This document shows positions 1 through 9,835 of a DNA stretch of 64,000 nucleotides, in pieces. Both the position numbers and the translations under genes were made by a program. The number at the start of each line of letters is the position of its first letter. The first letter of the stretch is position 1. The notes under the pieces were generated by a model. The model did not search any database, was not told where the DNA came from, and was given only the letters and a program-made list of their open reading frames with translations. This DNA comes from Fasciolopsis buskii (taxonomy: Eukaryota > Platyhelminthes > Trematoda > Plagiorchiida > Fasciolidae), in the NCBI GenBank assembly GCA_008360955.1, contig LUCM01009999.1:1-64000 (forward strand), in the 5' to 3' direction.

Positions 1-907
1 GCTGTGTCATGCAAGCCTTCAACATACCTGTATTCGGAGCTACCCGCTACCTGCCATTTTACTTTGCTTTCGGGTTGTTCACAGGGAATCTTGTCAATCT
101 TGTTAGATATCCGATACTCCTCAGAACCGTCTAGGGTCCTTCAGAGCTCCACTCTGTAACTTGGATCTGGCCCCGAGGCCTAATCCATCACTGGTCTGCG
201 TAGCACTCGTTCTCGTGCGTTGGCTGGCAGCTCCCATCCAATATTGTCAATACCTCCTAATTGAAATTGAATCGCACTGGCTTACATTTCGCATGTAATA
301 GGGTGCTCACCCCTTGAACTTGATTGTAACACTCGCATCTGTGATAGACTGATGGAATAGCCATTGAATGACTCCATGACTGCTCAAATGGAATGAATGA
401 TATCGATGGATGATTGATGCATGATGATGTATTGACCTGTTATGTGAAATGATGATTCGATGATTTTATGATAGCATGTGATGATGGATGATGATGATAG
501 ATGAATGCATTGATGATTGCATGAGCGTCGTCAATAAATCACTGTCCGATTTGACCAACCGTCAACCGAGATGATGATGATTGCGATGATGATGAGTGTA
601 TGCATGCCATCGATGTGACTTCGCATGTGACTGTATTGATATATGATGGCTTAAGTGGATGATCATGTTCCGCCTTGATTATTTTCGTATGATGATGATC
701 GCATAATCCGATGTTAACTCCGTCTCGGTCATTACTTAAGACATGTGTTACCTCAGTTTTTTAAGGAAGAAGTTAATCGCGGCAGTTTTAGATAGATGGC
801 CACCCGCTTTGCGACGTGACGCGCGGTACTTTGGCCGTTTAGGAATATCCCAATTCCTTGACCTTTTCGCGCAAATGCCACGACCTTATTTATTTGGCCC
901 CTGCTTA
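1..907. repeat. GAT-rich simple sequence and unassigned 5' flank
   Basis: From about 340 to 720 the sequence is dominated by imperfect GAT/ATG trinucleotide runs broken by unrelated bases, an old degenerate microsatellite. The rest (1-340 and 720-907) shows no reading frame or repeat that I recognise. The short open frames here translate the low-complexity DNA. Confidence 0.6.
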
Positions 908-1085
908 CCCATGTAGGGTTCATGTAGTTTGGCCCGGCGAACTGCGGCTCGACGGAACTGCCTGCTGGGAACATTAGGAGAAGGGCATGAAATAGTTCGC
1001 TTGCATTACCTAAACCGAAGTGTTCATTTGGGTTGCTGCAGGTGGTTTCGCACACTTCACCAAAATTAGGGTAACAAGCTGCTGC
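908..1085. repeat. Dispersed repeat, copy 1 (pairs with 12652-12770)
   Basis: This stretch and 12652-12770 share an ordered series of near-identical blocks, including CTGCTGGGAACATTAGGAGA and flanking words (ATGTAGGGT, GGCTCGACGGA / GGCTTGACGGA). Copy 1 is longer because of about 50 extra bases near 1015-1060. Both lie near RTE-like fragments, so this may be a non-coding part of such an element. The orientation relative to the parent element is not known. Confidence 0.6.
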
Positions 1086-1570
1086 TAGCTAGAACTCTTT
1101 GAAAAACTTTCAAGGTTAGACCATTGTGCTGTGTCTCCGAAGCGCCCTTGCGAAACCCCACTTGCTTGATCTTTTTTCATATTCGAGGTAAGACTTCATT
1201 CTCTTCGCGTGGTCGAGTGATCTAGCTTTCGAACGTTCATGGTCAGGGGGTGGGCGTTTGGGTTTTTTCTGAGTATGCGAGCGGAGGCCATGCACTGTTA
1301 GACTTACACATATCACGTGAGTGTATAGCCGATTTCTTCATGGTGCTCCACGGTGTGTTACTCACTCTCTTGCTATCTACCTCGTCCTATCATCTAGCAT
1401 TGCTCGTTACATGGAGCTATTTTTTTACGTGATGTACGTGTACTCACTGTGATGTGACAGCATCGCTCACCTTCGCAGGCACGAAAAGGACGTGCAGGTT
1501 GCTGCGGTTTCCTGTAGTAACCCAAACAACAACTCTCGTTTACTCTCCGCAATGTTCGTTGACAAGACGT

Positions 1571-2069
1571 TGTGGTTGTGATTAGTGATTTCAACGTCCG
1601 ACTAGGCTATTTGGCGGAGACCGAACGGCATATCGGATGCGAATTTTCTGTCCTAGGTGATCGGACCGACAACGGAGGTCGTCGTATCCAGGTTTGTTCT
1701 GACCACAGACTATTTCTGGGGCACACGAATTTTTGTCATAAAAGGTAAGCCTGGCTCACCTGGCGCCCTCACTAATTTGACTCCGATCGATCACATTGCC
1801 TTCGGTCACCGGTGGCCTGTATCAATCGAAGTTTGTCCATCATTCTGGTCTACACCTGTGGACACATACCATGCTTTGCTCCGAGCTCGGTTTTGTTTGC
1901 TCCTAGTCTATGGTCACCTGCAAAAAAGCCACTTTTTCGGCACAGCTTATTCTGGACGATAATCTACGACTACAATTCCAGCTTGAACTCTCAATGCGGT
2001 TGTCATTTCAGCAAAATCCCTAGGATCCGAACAAACACTAGGGGCAGATTAAACAGCCTGCCTGACTGA
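1571..2069 (+). pseudogene. RTE-like LINE endonuclease fragment, inactive
   Basis: The reading frame from about 1571 gives the C-terminal half of an apurinic-type endonuclease domain as found in flatworm RTE elements: the GDFNAQVG-type motif (here SDFNVRLG), LAETERHIG, RTDNG, then after a stop near 1743 and a frame change IDHIAFGHRW and FWSTPVD. Several catalytic positions are lost: the Gly of GDFN is Ser, and the conserved SDH near the domain end reads TYH. The frame then decays to about 2069. No reverse transcriptase follows, so this is a truncated dead copy. The family assignment is by recognition of motifs and is fairly secure; the exact clade is not. Confidence 0.75.
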
Positions 2070-3599
2070 TTGAGTGATCGATTGCGCGTCTCTTTCTTTT
2101 ATTTTTACCCTTAGTAATGTTATTTTGGGGACCTAAACATCAAATCACCAAAAAGCATGTTCGCCCACATCTGGAGTTTTGGTATCAGCCAAGGTCCTTC
2201 TCGTATTATGTTTCTAGACCAATGTATAGTGTCTGCATCTAGTTAATTTTCTATCATCTCAAAATTGCGCTGATCTCACAAAGTCTCGTTCACTCACGCT
2301 GCTTATTTATTCAGGAAGTAGTAGCCTGCCATAATAATCCGCCGGTGAAAACTGGGCTATTTGTTGACCACTATGCGCATGGTCTTCAAGCTGTAGATAT
2401 TCCTTTCCGTAGTTGGCGTTTCATGAGCTTGGCTCCATAGGTTAATTAGGAGAAGGTCACCGAAGTTATTTCATCTCGTTTCGTAAGACTGGGAAAACAT
2501 GGATTTACGCTGTTCGCTATCCAGTAAAAACTTTCCGCGATTGTTTTTAAAATATACCTACGGTTTTTTTGATAGACATTTCTCTATTTTTTAGTCCTAA
2601 GAAATTTTCATAGCAACTCATGTACTCTGCCAGTCTTGTAAATTGCTATAAACCATTGAGTTCTTTTGCGGGACTCAGCTGAATACTGTCGAAATGCTGT
2701 CAATTTAAAGCGTTCAACCGCTCTCTAAAACAGTCATTGTTTAAATCGATGCCACTGGTTTTTGACACGTGACCCTCACACCATATTGTGCTTTGTTGTG
2801 TTATTGGTATCAGTATCATTCATGCCTACACTCATGTGTGTTGCAGCTCGAGTCATCTGACACCCTATCTACTACGTTCAATTAAACGTTCCATCTTTGA
2901 CCTGTTAGAGGGCACTGTAGGCAAAACTTCATGTGAATCAGTGCTTTACCTCACCCAGTGTCAAATACGCTGATGCGTTAGGTGTTAGGTGTACAATCAA
3001 TTTATTTCCGTTTTGTTTTATAATGCTGTGATGCCTTCTGCGACTTCGTTTTCATCATCTCTTTCTGAAATGCGCGAATTAAAATTCGTCAGATTTAGTC
3101 TATTTGTTCATACGCCCAATAGAATATTGCTTACTGATACTGCATTCATGCAGTCTTTATCGCATTCGATGTTTGATGTCTCCAGACTATTGTGGGTAAA
3201 TACAGTCATAAATGCCAAAGACGCGTATTTTGTGTTTTTTTCGCTCGAATCTAGCGTAGTTTCTGCGTTGCTAACGCGCCCATTGACTTCTGCTTTTGTC
3301 ACTGTCGAATCGACGGTGGTGTTTTTTATCTACTAACTCAATTTACAATCAAGAAAGTCATTGGTTAGGTTTGTGAGACCTAGTTTTATAATTTGATGAT
3401 GTTAATTCAACTAAGTTCAAGGCATTTGATTGGCGACTTTTGGTACGTGGCTTCTCACAACATCCAGATGTACACTGTTTTCAACGGGTTTGTATATTGG
3501 TATGTTTTGTAGATTTTTGCTGCTAGAAAGGATTTCTGGAGTTTAGCAGGTGTTTTCCTTTCGGTAAAACTCAGCTATCTTTTTCCATTGTTCAACTAG
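2070..3599. other. Unassigned, 5' flank / intron of LIS1
   Basis: AT-rich DNA with only short frames. Since the first visible LIS1 exon starts with one base of a split codon, this must be intron sequence of that gene at least in its right part. I looked for the preceding WD-repeat exon, which should end in a GG before a GT donor, and did not find it. Confidence 0.5.
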
Positions 3600-4041
3600 G
3601 TACTGTGTTAAAACGTTCACTGGGCATTCAGAATGGATCCGTTGCGTAAGACCTTCTCCAGATGGCACCTTGTTGGCCAGCTGTTCCAACGATCACAGTA
3701 TTCGCATTTGGTCAGTTGAGACTCGGGAATGTGCCGTGGTCCTTCGGGGTCACGAACATGTGGTGGAATGTGTCGTTTGGGTCAGTCATCCGAATACAGT
3801 CTTGGCTGTCACTAGTCCTAATGTCGGTGGTGGCGGAGGAGCAGACACCAACAACAATCACACTGGAATGGATACCCAAGATTCTCTTTTGAGCACGTCT
3901 GATCAAATCCAGAATGGAATGCCTTCAGGAACCGAGGTGATCTCAAAACCACTAGGTGCTGCATTATACGTCGCTTCCGGTTCTCGAGACCGTACAATCC
4001 GGTTGTGGGATGTCACCACTGGGCTTTGCTTGTTTGTCCTG
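3600..4041 (+). CDS. LIS1: LIS1 internal exon (WD repeats 4 and 5)
   Basis: This exon encodes 147 codons plus one base of a split codon, and reads directly as the middle of LIS1 (PAFAH1B1), the WD40 protein that binds the dynein motor and acts with NudE-type partners in nuclear migration and spindle positioning. It starts YCVKTFTGHSEWIRCVRP, then ASCSNDHSIRIW, HEHVVECVVW and ASGSRDRTIRLWDVTTGLC, matching WD4 and WD5 of animal LIS1. The acceptor is CAACTAG|G and the donor CTG|GTAGGT. Between the two halves of WD5 sits a loop of about 50 residues, including five glycines and runs of N, T, S and Q, clearly longer than the vertebrate loop as I remember it. The visible open frame starting at 3670 is an internal Met, not the true start. 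Identification is very secure. Confidence 0.95.
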
Positions 4042-4073
4042 GTAGGTTTCCAATTGCTTTTATCCACTGACTG

Positions 4074-4113
4074 CATATATATATATATACATGTATATAT
4101 ATATATATATCGT
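4074..4113. repeat. (TA)n microsatellite next to the Penelope-like element
   Basis: Two runs of TA/AT dinucleotides separated by ACATG, lying 33 bases after the LIS1 splice donor and about 30 bases beyond the end of the hammerhead motif of the Penelope-like element. Short frames across it only translate the dinucleotide. Confidence 0.85.
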
Positions 4114-4143
4114 ATTGGTTTGTTCTCTGAGTTGGGAAATTTG

Positions 4144-4188
4144 ATTGCAAACGTTTCATCACTAGCCGAGGTGACATCGTCAGTGCTA
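4144..4188 (-). ncRNA. Hammerhead ribozyme motif at the end of a Penelope-like element
   Basis: On the minus strand the core reads CTGACGA, then a hairpin, then GAAAC. Core position 7 is free in hammerheads, so CTGACGA is an allowed core. Stem II is TCAC/GTGA (4171-4174 with 4159-4162) plus a possible wobble. GAAACGTTTGC gives a self-complementary ACGT as stem III, which can only pair between two RNAs, followed by a GTT cleavage triplet. Stem I pairs TGC with GCA, then after one mismatch AT with AT. Hammerheads with such minimal stem III are known from Penelope-like elements. Activity is inferred, not shown. Confidence 0.65.
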
Positions 4189-4433
4189 TAATATTGTGTC
4201 GAGCGTCTGGTTTCTGTCGTCTGCCTAAATGGGTCACCTAGTCTTTTAGTCGGCGTTGATTGGCTACTCCTGGTGGAGTGGCAAGGTAGAGATGCTGCTC
4301 AGTTGCTTTGCTCACCTTCATCTACTGTTGACATGTTGTGTTCTGAGTCGGCGTCCGTTTCGACTGGCTTGTGCTGATTGGTCCTTCGATCGGATCGATA
4401 GGCATACGTGTCCCAGATCGACGTGTCTGTTTA

Positions 4434-4605
4434 TCAATCTTTCCGGGAGTGCCAAGCTTCGAGAATTTCCGTCGAATGATTTGTTCTACCCAGGGAGAGT
4501 GGACCGTGCCTTTTTGTTGCCAATTGGTGCTCATGGATCCGTGCCTCGAGTTTCTTTCCGGTTTGTCCAGTGTACTGTTTTTTGCAGTCTTTGCAAACAG
4601 CATTA
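4434..4605 (-). pseudogene. GIY-YIG endonuclease remnant of the Penelope-like element
   Basis: On the minus strand one frame gives VCKDCKKQYTGQTGKKL and ARIHEHQLATKR, the Y-x-G-Q-T and H-E-H-Q signature of the C-terminal GIY-YIG nuclease of Penelope-like elements, followed by EAWHSRKD and a stop. The frame differs from that of the reverse transcriptase part. A longer shadow frame over the same bases (4322-4603) is not the biological one. Confidence 0.75.
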
Positions 4606-4930
4606 GTTCGATTCTTGTCAGTTGTCGGTTCTTTCGTATTTGATAGAGTCTTTCAAAGATATGGTTGATATACGGCAGAACGGTTCGTGTCTTTGCCTGT
4701 TCGGCAGTTGTCTCTCGGTAATGTTTTTTTTGTTGTTTTGTCTGATGAAGCTTGGTGTATACCCGTTGCGCAGAAATAGTTAAAGCAGATGTTTTTCTTT
4801 TGTTTCCTTCGCTCCGCAGTGTTGTAGTGCGATTGTGCTGTTTTAAAAGTGTCTCGGTGCAGCTTCCTTTGTGGCAGCTTGGGTGGTTGCTTTGAAATTG
4901 TAGGACCTGATCACTGTGCGTGTTTTTACA

Positions 4931-5206
4931 CTATACGGATGTCTCCAATGTGCCTGTATTTGTCCGTGTGACGGGCACGTCTAGAAGCGGTAGACTATTG
5001 TCATGTTCCGTCTCCATAGTGAACTTGGTTTCTGTGAAAACTCCGTTGATGACGGTGAAAGTTCGTTGTAGTTCAGATTGTTTAATGATTACAAACGTGT
5101 CGTGAACACAGCGTAGCCACAGTTTTGGTTTGATGTCCGGCCGGATAGTGTTCTCCAGTTTGTGCATCACTGCCTCTGCAATGAAGCCAGTTATTGGTGA
5201 GCCCAC
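4931..5206 (-). pseudogene. Penelope-like reverse transcriptase fragment, catalytic site mutated
   Basis: A 91-codon frame covers the palm of a Penelope-type reverse transcriptase: MGSPITGFIAEAVMHKLE, then KPKLWLRCVHDTFVII, then LPLLDVPVTR. In active relatives the active site reads YVDD; here it reads CVHD, so one of the two metal-binding aspartates and the tyrosine are lost. The neighbouring motifs are well kept, which suggests a fairly recent loss or an old element with little decay here. The fragment ends at a stop at 4931, after which the frame shifts towards the endonuclease part. Confidence 0.9.
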
Positions 5207-5540
5207 CGGGCTTTTGAGCGAGTGAGGCCCTCCTTTTAGTTTTGGTGTTTGCTGTAAGACGATCTAAGGCTGCATCAATTTGTCTTATTCTGTGTTCATC
5301 TAGTACGGATCTGCATTTTTCTTTCTCCTCTTCGATTACCTCCGCGTACTTCTGTAGCCTTTGTATGCATCCGAAATGATCATACGTACCATGCGTCTAC
5401 CTAATTGCCTCTCGATGGTTCTTCTGTGGTCGGTGGTAACGCTTGCAGAAAAATAGCTGTTCGCGAGTGGAAACCTGTCGGTATGCGATAGTTTCCCACC
5501 GACGAGCGACTGAACTTGGACTCTCAAAATTGATAAGTTA

Positions 5541-6539
5541 GAGAACGATGTTCTCTCTGGTAGGTCAGGTTCAACAGAACGGGATATACATAACAGTCTT
5601 AAAAAAAGTGGTAGATCATTTTTTACTTGGTACCAGTGTTCGTTCCTTCGCGCATCAACGAACTTTAGTTCCTCCGCGGAGGTTTCAGGGTTTATCCATG
5701 ACAGCAGTCATCAAGGTCCTTGTCTCCAGTCGCAGAAAACAAAACCAGTTTTTTTTAAAAATTTCGCTGGTCTTCGTGGCCTTCCTAATTTTTCTGGCAT
5801 ACACGGTGCAGGTGTGTAGTAGGAGTGGCATGCCCCACCACCGGAGCCCGCTGCACGAAAGGGGGAGGGGGGTTGCCAACAACCGTTGCTCTGGGATTTC
5901 GAATGGCATAGAACCACATGTGGCTTCACTAGATCAGGCGGAGTTACAATCCGGACAACAGCGATTTGCCATCTACCACCTAAGTGATCAGCTGATCTAT
6001 AATTCTAGCCTCTAATTTTCCGCATTTGACATGCATAAGATTTCATGTGGTCTGAGTTAGTATCAAAAGCTGTCGGTGGTCGATAAGAAAAGAGGTTCGA
6101 GTTCCAGATCCGCCGGTCATTTCGGAGGTGGACGCAGCCCCACTGTCGCTGCAATAACGTGCGAGGCGTCATAAAAAGGTTATTCAACTGAGAAATCTAA
6201 GAACTGTATATTGTACTTGACTGATTCCATGATTTTATTATCGGTGTTTACTTTTTGCCCTCTTTTGAGGAGAATTTTTCCGAAACTACTGCTGGCGGAT
6301 AGCTGCCTTCCGACATTCAGCCTTCGGTGGCACGGGGACATTCACAAACCTGCTCTGGTTTTCGTTTGCATTACATGGCGGTCGCCTTGAATGGGACGAC
6401 GGATATGATGGCATTATCCATGAAACCGATTCTTCTTTCTGGTTTAAGCTTTAGGTAAGCGAAATGAATTCGACGTCTAGACTGTCGCAACCTCTGTTAA
6501 GACGTGAGAAATGCCGCTAGCCAGACATCAAGGTGTGAC
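5541..6539. other. Unassigned intron sequence
   Basis: The longest open frame (5548-6015, +, 155 codons) has no motif that I recognise, apart from one hydrophobic stretch of about 20 residues near its middle. It overlaps frames on the other strand and sits between two transposon remnants. I do not consider it a gene. Confidence 0.5.
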
Positions 6540-7189
6540 TCAGGAATGAGTCAGTGGTGCATCTAATGTCAACGAAACCTGTCACAACGCGACTGCACTT
6601 TGACGTGCTGTGACGGCTTGCGTGCCTCCATGACCCAACGAGCTATTAAGGATGGCTTATCTCGAGCCGGAGATCCAATCATGCCTGGAAGGTCAATGGG
6701 TAGAGGCCTGACCAAGTGGTCTCCTGGTCCTCCCAGTCGGGGGTTAATCTAAGTAGATGAATAATTGATCCAGAAAGATAAGCTGCTACTCGGCTATACC
6801 CCGCTGCCTTGCGGTCAGATTCTTGTCAGGACCAAAGGCTTTGGTTGAGAACCCTAATCGTTCTTCTGCCGGGCGGCGGGACTCCCTAGCGGTACCCGTC
6901 CATTATTCCCCATGAGTTACACGCCTACAAAGAATTCCATACTGCATCGGTCGTCGCGCAGGATAATCAGGACCGTGCTGCCCATTGCATCGAGCGCAAG
7001 TGGCGTGGGTAGTGATAAGTATGCTGCTGCTCAGAGTTCCCTCTCTTTTATTCAACCTGTCTCTTCTGTCTCCAACCAAATCTGTTTTCCCCTTCTGCCT
7101 ACCCACTGATAACACGCCCGGTACTCGCAATGGTTTATTGTCAAGTAGTGTAGTAGGTGGTTTTCAGTCTGTTAGCTCACATTTTCTCA
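6540..7189 (+). repeat. 5' region of an RTE-like element, copy 1 (pairs with 11590-12475)
   Basis: Many ordered blocks are shared with 11590-12475, for example CAATGGGTAGAGG, AGGCTTTGGTTGAG, and a block near 6940-7010 with GGATAATCAGGACCGT and CCATTG. Overall similarity looks around 70 percent by eye. This copy runs directly into the endonuclease frame at 7190, so it is probably the 5' untranslated or ORF1-like part of the same element. Confidence 0.65.
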
Positions 7190-7897
7190 AGCCTCGTCAG
7201 CCTCTGAATCTGGGTTCCTTCAATGTGCGCACTTTAATGCATGCTGGCCAACAGGTGTGTTTGGCTCTGACAGTAGACTCACTTTCGATTGATGTCTGCT
7301 GTTTGAGTGAAACACGAATTCAGGATTCGAATAGAGTATTTCAACTAAACGCGCCTAATATCTTGTCAATATATCTCCTGCATACTTCAGGAGACGAAGC
7401 AGCTCAAACTGTCAACACGTTATAGGAATTGTCTTAAGTGCGAAGGCTAAAACGGCCGTTTTAGACTGGATCCTGGTTAACGCTACGCCTTGAAACTGCA
7501 GGAATCAGTCGGGGGCCGGAAAGATAGTTGTGTCAAACGCAGTTTACTTTTCATTTCGGCATATACTTCAACAGATTTCAGTGGTGACACACAAGAAGAC
7601 GAGTTTTATGACGAACTCGAAATTCTTGTTCGGAAGAGCAAAGGCTCTGACATTGTAGTAGTAGCAGGTGATTTTGATGCACAAGTTGGAAAACTGAATG
7701 CATCGGAATCCTGTTTAAGTGGGCGATGTGCCCGGCCTGTTCAGCAAACAGATAATGGAGAAAAACTTCACCAATTCTGTGCAAACAATCATTTATTCCT
7801 ATCTAGTACAAATTTCCGATACAGTAATGTAGAGGTCAGAAATCTAGTACTAGGTGCTGGCTCCCTGAATACCCTAATTCAGTCGTATGAAACTTAG
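7190..7897 (+). pseudogene. RTE-like LINE endonuclease, broken copy on + strand
   Basis: The frame gives NLGSFNVRTL (start of the endonuclease domain), CCLSETRIQDS, a stop at 7422 and a shift, then KRSLLFISAYTSTDF, DEFYDELEILVRKSKG, VVVAGDFDAQVGKLNASES and QQTDNGEKLHQFCANNHLFL. These are the ordered motifs of the apurinic-type endonuclease of flatworm RTE elements. The GDFN motif reads GDFD, so a catalytic Asn is lost. After about 7816 similarity stops. The inner part (7649-7816) is repeated nearly base for base in inverted orientation at 8329-8495. Confidence 0.85.
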
Positions 7898-8021
7898 TGG
7901 ACTATGCTGGTAGAGTCACGTGTTGCGTATGTCGAATACTCGTCTACCATATCGTGCCTTATTTTGGATTCCTCCTAAGGAATGGAAGAAGCAATGTGGA
8001 GGCCAACAAATGATGTGGCAA

Positions 8022-8075
8022 CGTGGAATGAGAAAATGTCCAGCAGACTTAGGTAAAATAGATGTCCCACATTCC
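8022..8075. repeat. Short dispersed repeat (pairs with 12004-12062)
   Basis: The words CAACGTGGAATGAGA and CTTAGGTAAAATAGATGTC occur here and at 12004-12062 in the same order and at similar spacing. It lies between the two inverted RTE fragments. What element it belongs to is not known. Confidence 0.6.
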
Positions 8076-8089
8076 TTGGATAGTTTCTA

Positions 8090-8860
8090 TTCATAGCTGT
8101 TGCGAACAGCCGAATCACACAGACGTTCGATAGCCAATCGGGTTTGTGGCCCGCGTCGATGACCGTTGAGCTGCAGTAAAAATCGCATCAAAACTAACGC
8201 GTGGTTCAGTATGATCTACAGTTTTGGAGAGAACCAAGTCAACGGTCGCTAACGGCAATATGGTCCATCTGACTCAGAGTACCTGTCGAGTTAGAGCGCC
8301 ATGTCGCTGTGCGACGCGAACTGTGTCGGAAATTTATACCAGATAGGAATAAATGATTGTTTGCACAGAATTGGTGAAGTTTTTCTCCATTATCTGTTTG
8401 CTGAACAGGCCGGGCACATCGCCCACTTAAACAGGATTCCGATGCATTCAGTTTCCAACTTGTGCATCAAAATCACCTGCTACTACTACAATGTCAGCCT
8501 TTGCTCTTCCGAAAAATGGTGCCGAGGTCATCGTAAAACTCGTCTTTCTCCATGTCAGTGTTGCAGTCTATTGGAGCGTATACCAAGATAACAAATAAAC
8601 TGCGCTTAACACTACTATCCTTCCAGACGCCGACTGATCCCTGCAGTCTCACGGCGCACAAGCGACTGTTGACTGGGATCCAGTCTAGATGGGCTGTTTC
8701 AGCCTTCTCACTCCTAAATTCGTGTTTCACTGACGCGGCAGACGTCAATCGAAGCTGAGTCCACTGTCAGAGCCAAACACGCTTGTTGGCCATCCTGTAT
8801 TAAAGTGCGCACATTGAAGCAACCAAGATTCAGAAGCTAACCTAGAATTTATGTTCTTTG
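8090..8860 (-). pseudogene. RTE-like LINE endonuclease, broken copy on - strand
   Basis: Read on the minus strand from 8860: NLGCFNVRTLIQDGQQ, DWIPVNSRLCAVRLQGSV, KRSLFVILVYAPIDC, DEFYDDLGTIFRKSKG, then the GDFD motif, QTDNGEKLHQFCANNHLFL, and a more decayed QMDHIAVSDRW near 8270-8230. This is the same family as 7190-7816 in opposite orientation, separated by about 500 bases. The outer part differs at many positions from the + copy, while the inner 165 bases differ at only about three. Frames are interrupted several times and no reverse transcriptase follows. Confidence 0.8.
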
Positions 8861-9011
8861 CCAAAATCATGATGTCACTTCACCTAGTTATGCTTAAAAT
8901 GTCGAGCAGCTTTTTGTAGAAAGTACCCTTGACTGCCTCTGGGCTGCAGTCTGTTTGCGCGTACGCTGAGTCAAACAAGTTTTGTGTATCTAAGTGACAT
9001 CTATTTACTTT

Positions 9012-9835
9012 TCATGAACCTGTAAGTCTCACTGTCCATAGCTGGATGTCGACTGGGATCCGTTCAGGTAGTGGAATATTGGCCCCTCTACTGAGAGCCA
9101 CACCAGCGCCAGAAAAACCGGAAGCCGCAGCCTCGGGTTCCGCAGGAAGGTGTGGATGAAACTTCACGGAGGGAGCAGATGATGCTATCAGACGGGTAAC
9201 AGCTGGAATCTTGGATGCGAGTCTCTTGGATTCAACACACCTTGGTGGCTCGGGTCCCCAATGCCCGGGGTAAACAATACCTGTTGACCCACACGCACCA
9301 GCGTTTGCACATTGAATGCAGCTAGTTTGAGGAAGCATCGAAGGCGAACAAGTGCGTCCATCGGCAGAGGTGGGTTCAGCGAGACTTGGATGCTATCTGT
9401 TGCACTACTCGGTCACCCAATCCAGAGTACGGCTTGTTCCGGGATGCACCTCTAATCTCTAGGCAACCAAGCGCTTTTTGTGGGGCAGCAGAATCGTTCC
9501 AGACGAGCCGGTGGCCAGTTGATAAGTTCATACGCCTCTTCTGAAAGATGGTTCGGTTAGCGAAAAATGACAAGGGACAGTATTCTCATTTGTTTGCGGG
9601 CCACCATCGCCACGTCACTGTGTCACCAGCGGGCTCTTGTGATATTTTTAGGGAGATCGCCTACCAGGTGAGAACCCACTACGCCGCTGCTTGTCCGCGG
9701 CCGTCTATTTAGTGGACTTGAGCCTACCTTATTCATGGCTAACCACCTGAATGGTGGCCGTTCCCTTAACCATAACCCAGGGACATGCCCAGTAGCATAC
9801 AGGTATGCCTCTCCGGTCGGATTACATATCGACAC
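9012..9835 (-). pseudogene. Second RTE-like LINE fragment (5' ORF and start of endonuclease)
   Basis: On the minus strand the frame from 9835 gives SICNPTGEAYLYATGHVPGL and NKVGSSPLNRRPRTSSGVVG, then GCLEIRGASRNKPYSGLGDR, and later GAGVALSRG and ERIPVDIQLWTVRLTGS. I know this order as the 5' reading frame and endonuclease start of flatworm RTE-like elements. It is a different subfamily from 8090-8860 (GVALSRGA and IPVDIQLWTVRL in place of DWIPVNSRLCAVRL). It ends near 9012, within the domain. Several frame changes show that it is dead. Confidence 0.6.

Larger units (their letters stand above)
4144..5540 (-). mobile_element. Penelope-like retroelement, degraded, in LIS1 intron
   Basis: Reading on the minus strand, the order is: remnant N-terminal frames (about 5540-5210), reverse transcriptase palm (5206-4931), connector, GIY-YIG endonuclease region (4605-4434) and a hammerhead motif (4188-4144). 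That order is the standard layout of Penelope-like elements with an endonuclease. Frames shift several times, so the copy is dead. It lies opposite to LIS1 transcription, inside the intron, and ends close to a (TA)n tract. The 5' limit is uncertain; beyond about 5540 I see no further recognisable part. Confidence 0.85.

Noticed and set aside
3662..3892. 76-codon open frame overlapping the first LIS1 exon
   Set aside because: It is in the wrong frame relative to the WD40 exon and is a shadow.
4740..4760. CTGATGA on the + strand within the Penelope-like element
   Set aside because: No GAAAC at a suitable distance, and it lies within the coding connector of the minus-strand element.
5548..6015. 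155-codon frame on the + strand in the LIS1 intron, with a hydrophobic segment
   Set aside because: No recognisable motif, lies between transposon remnants, and overlaps frames on the other strand. Length alone is not enough in AT-rich intron sequence.
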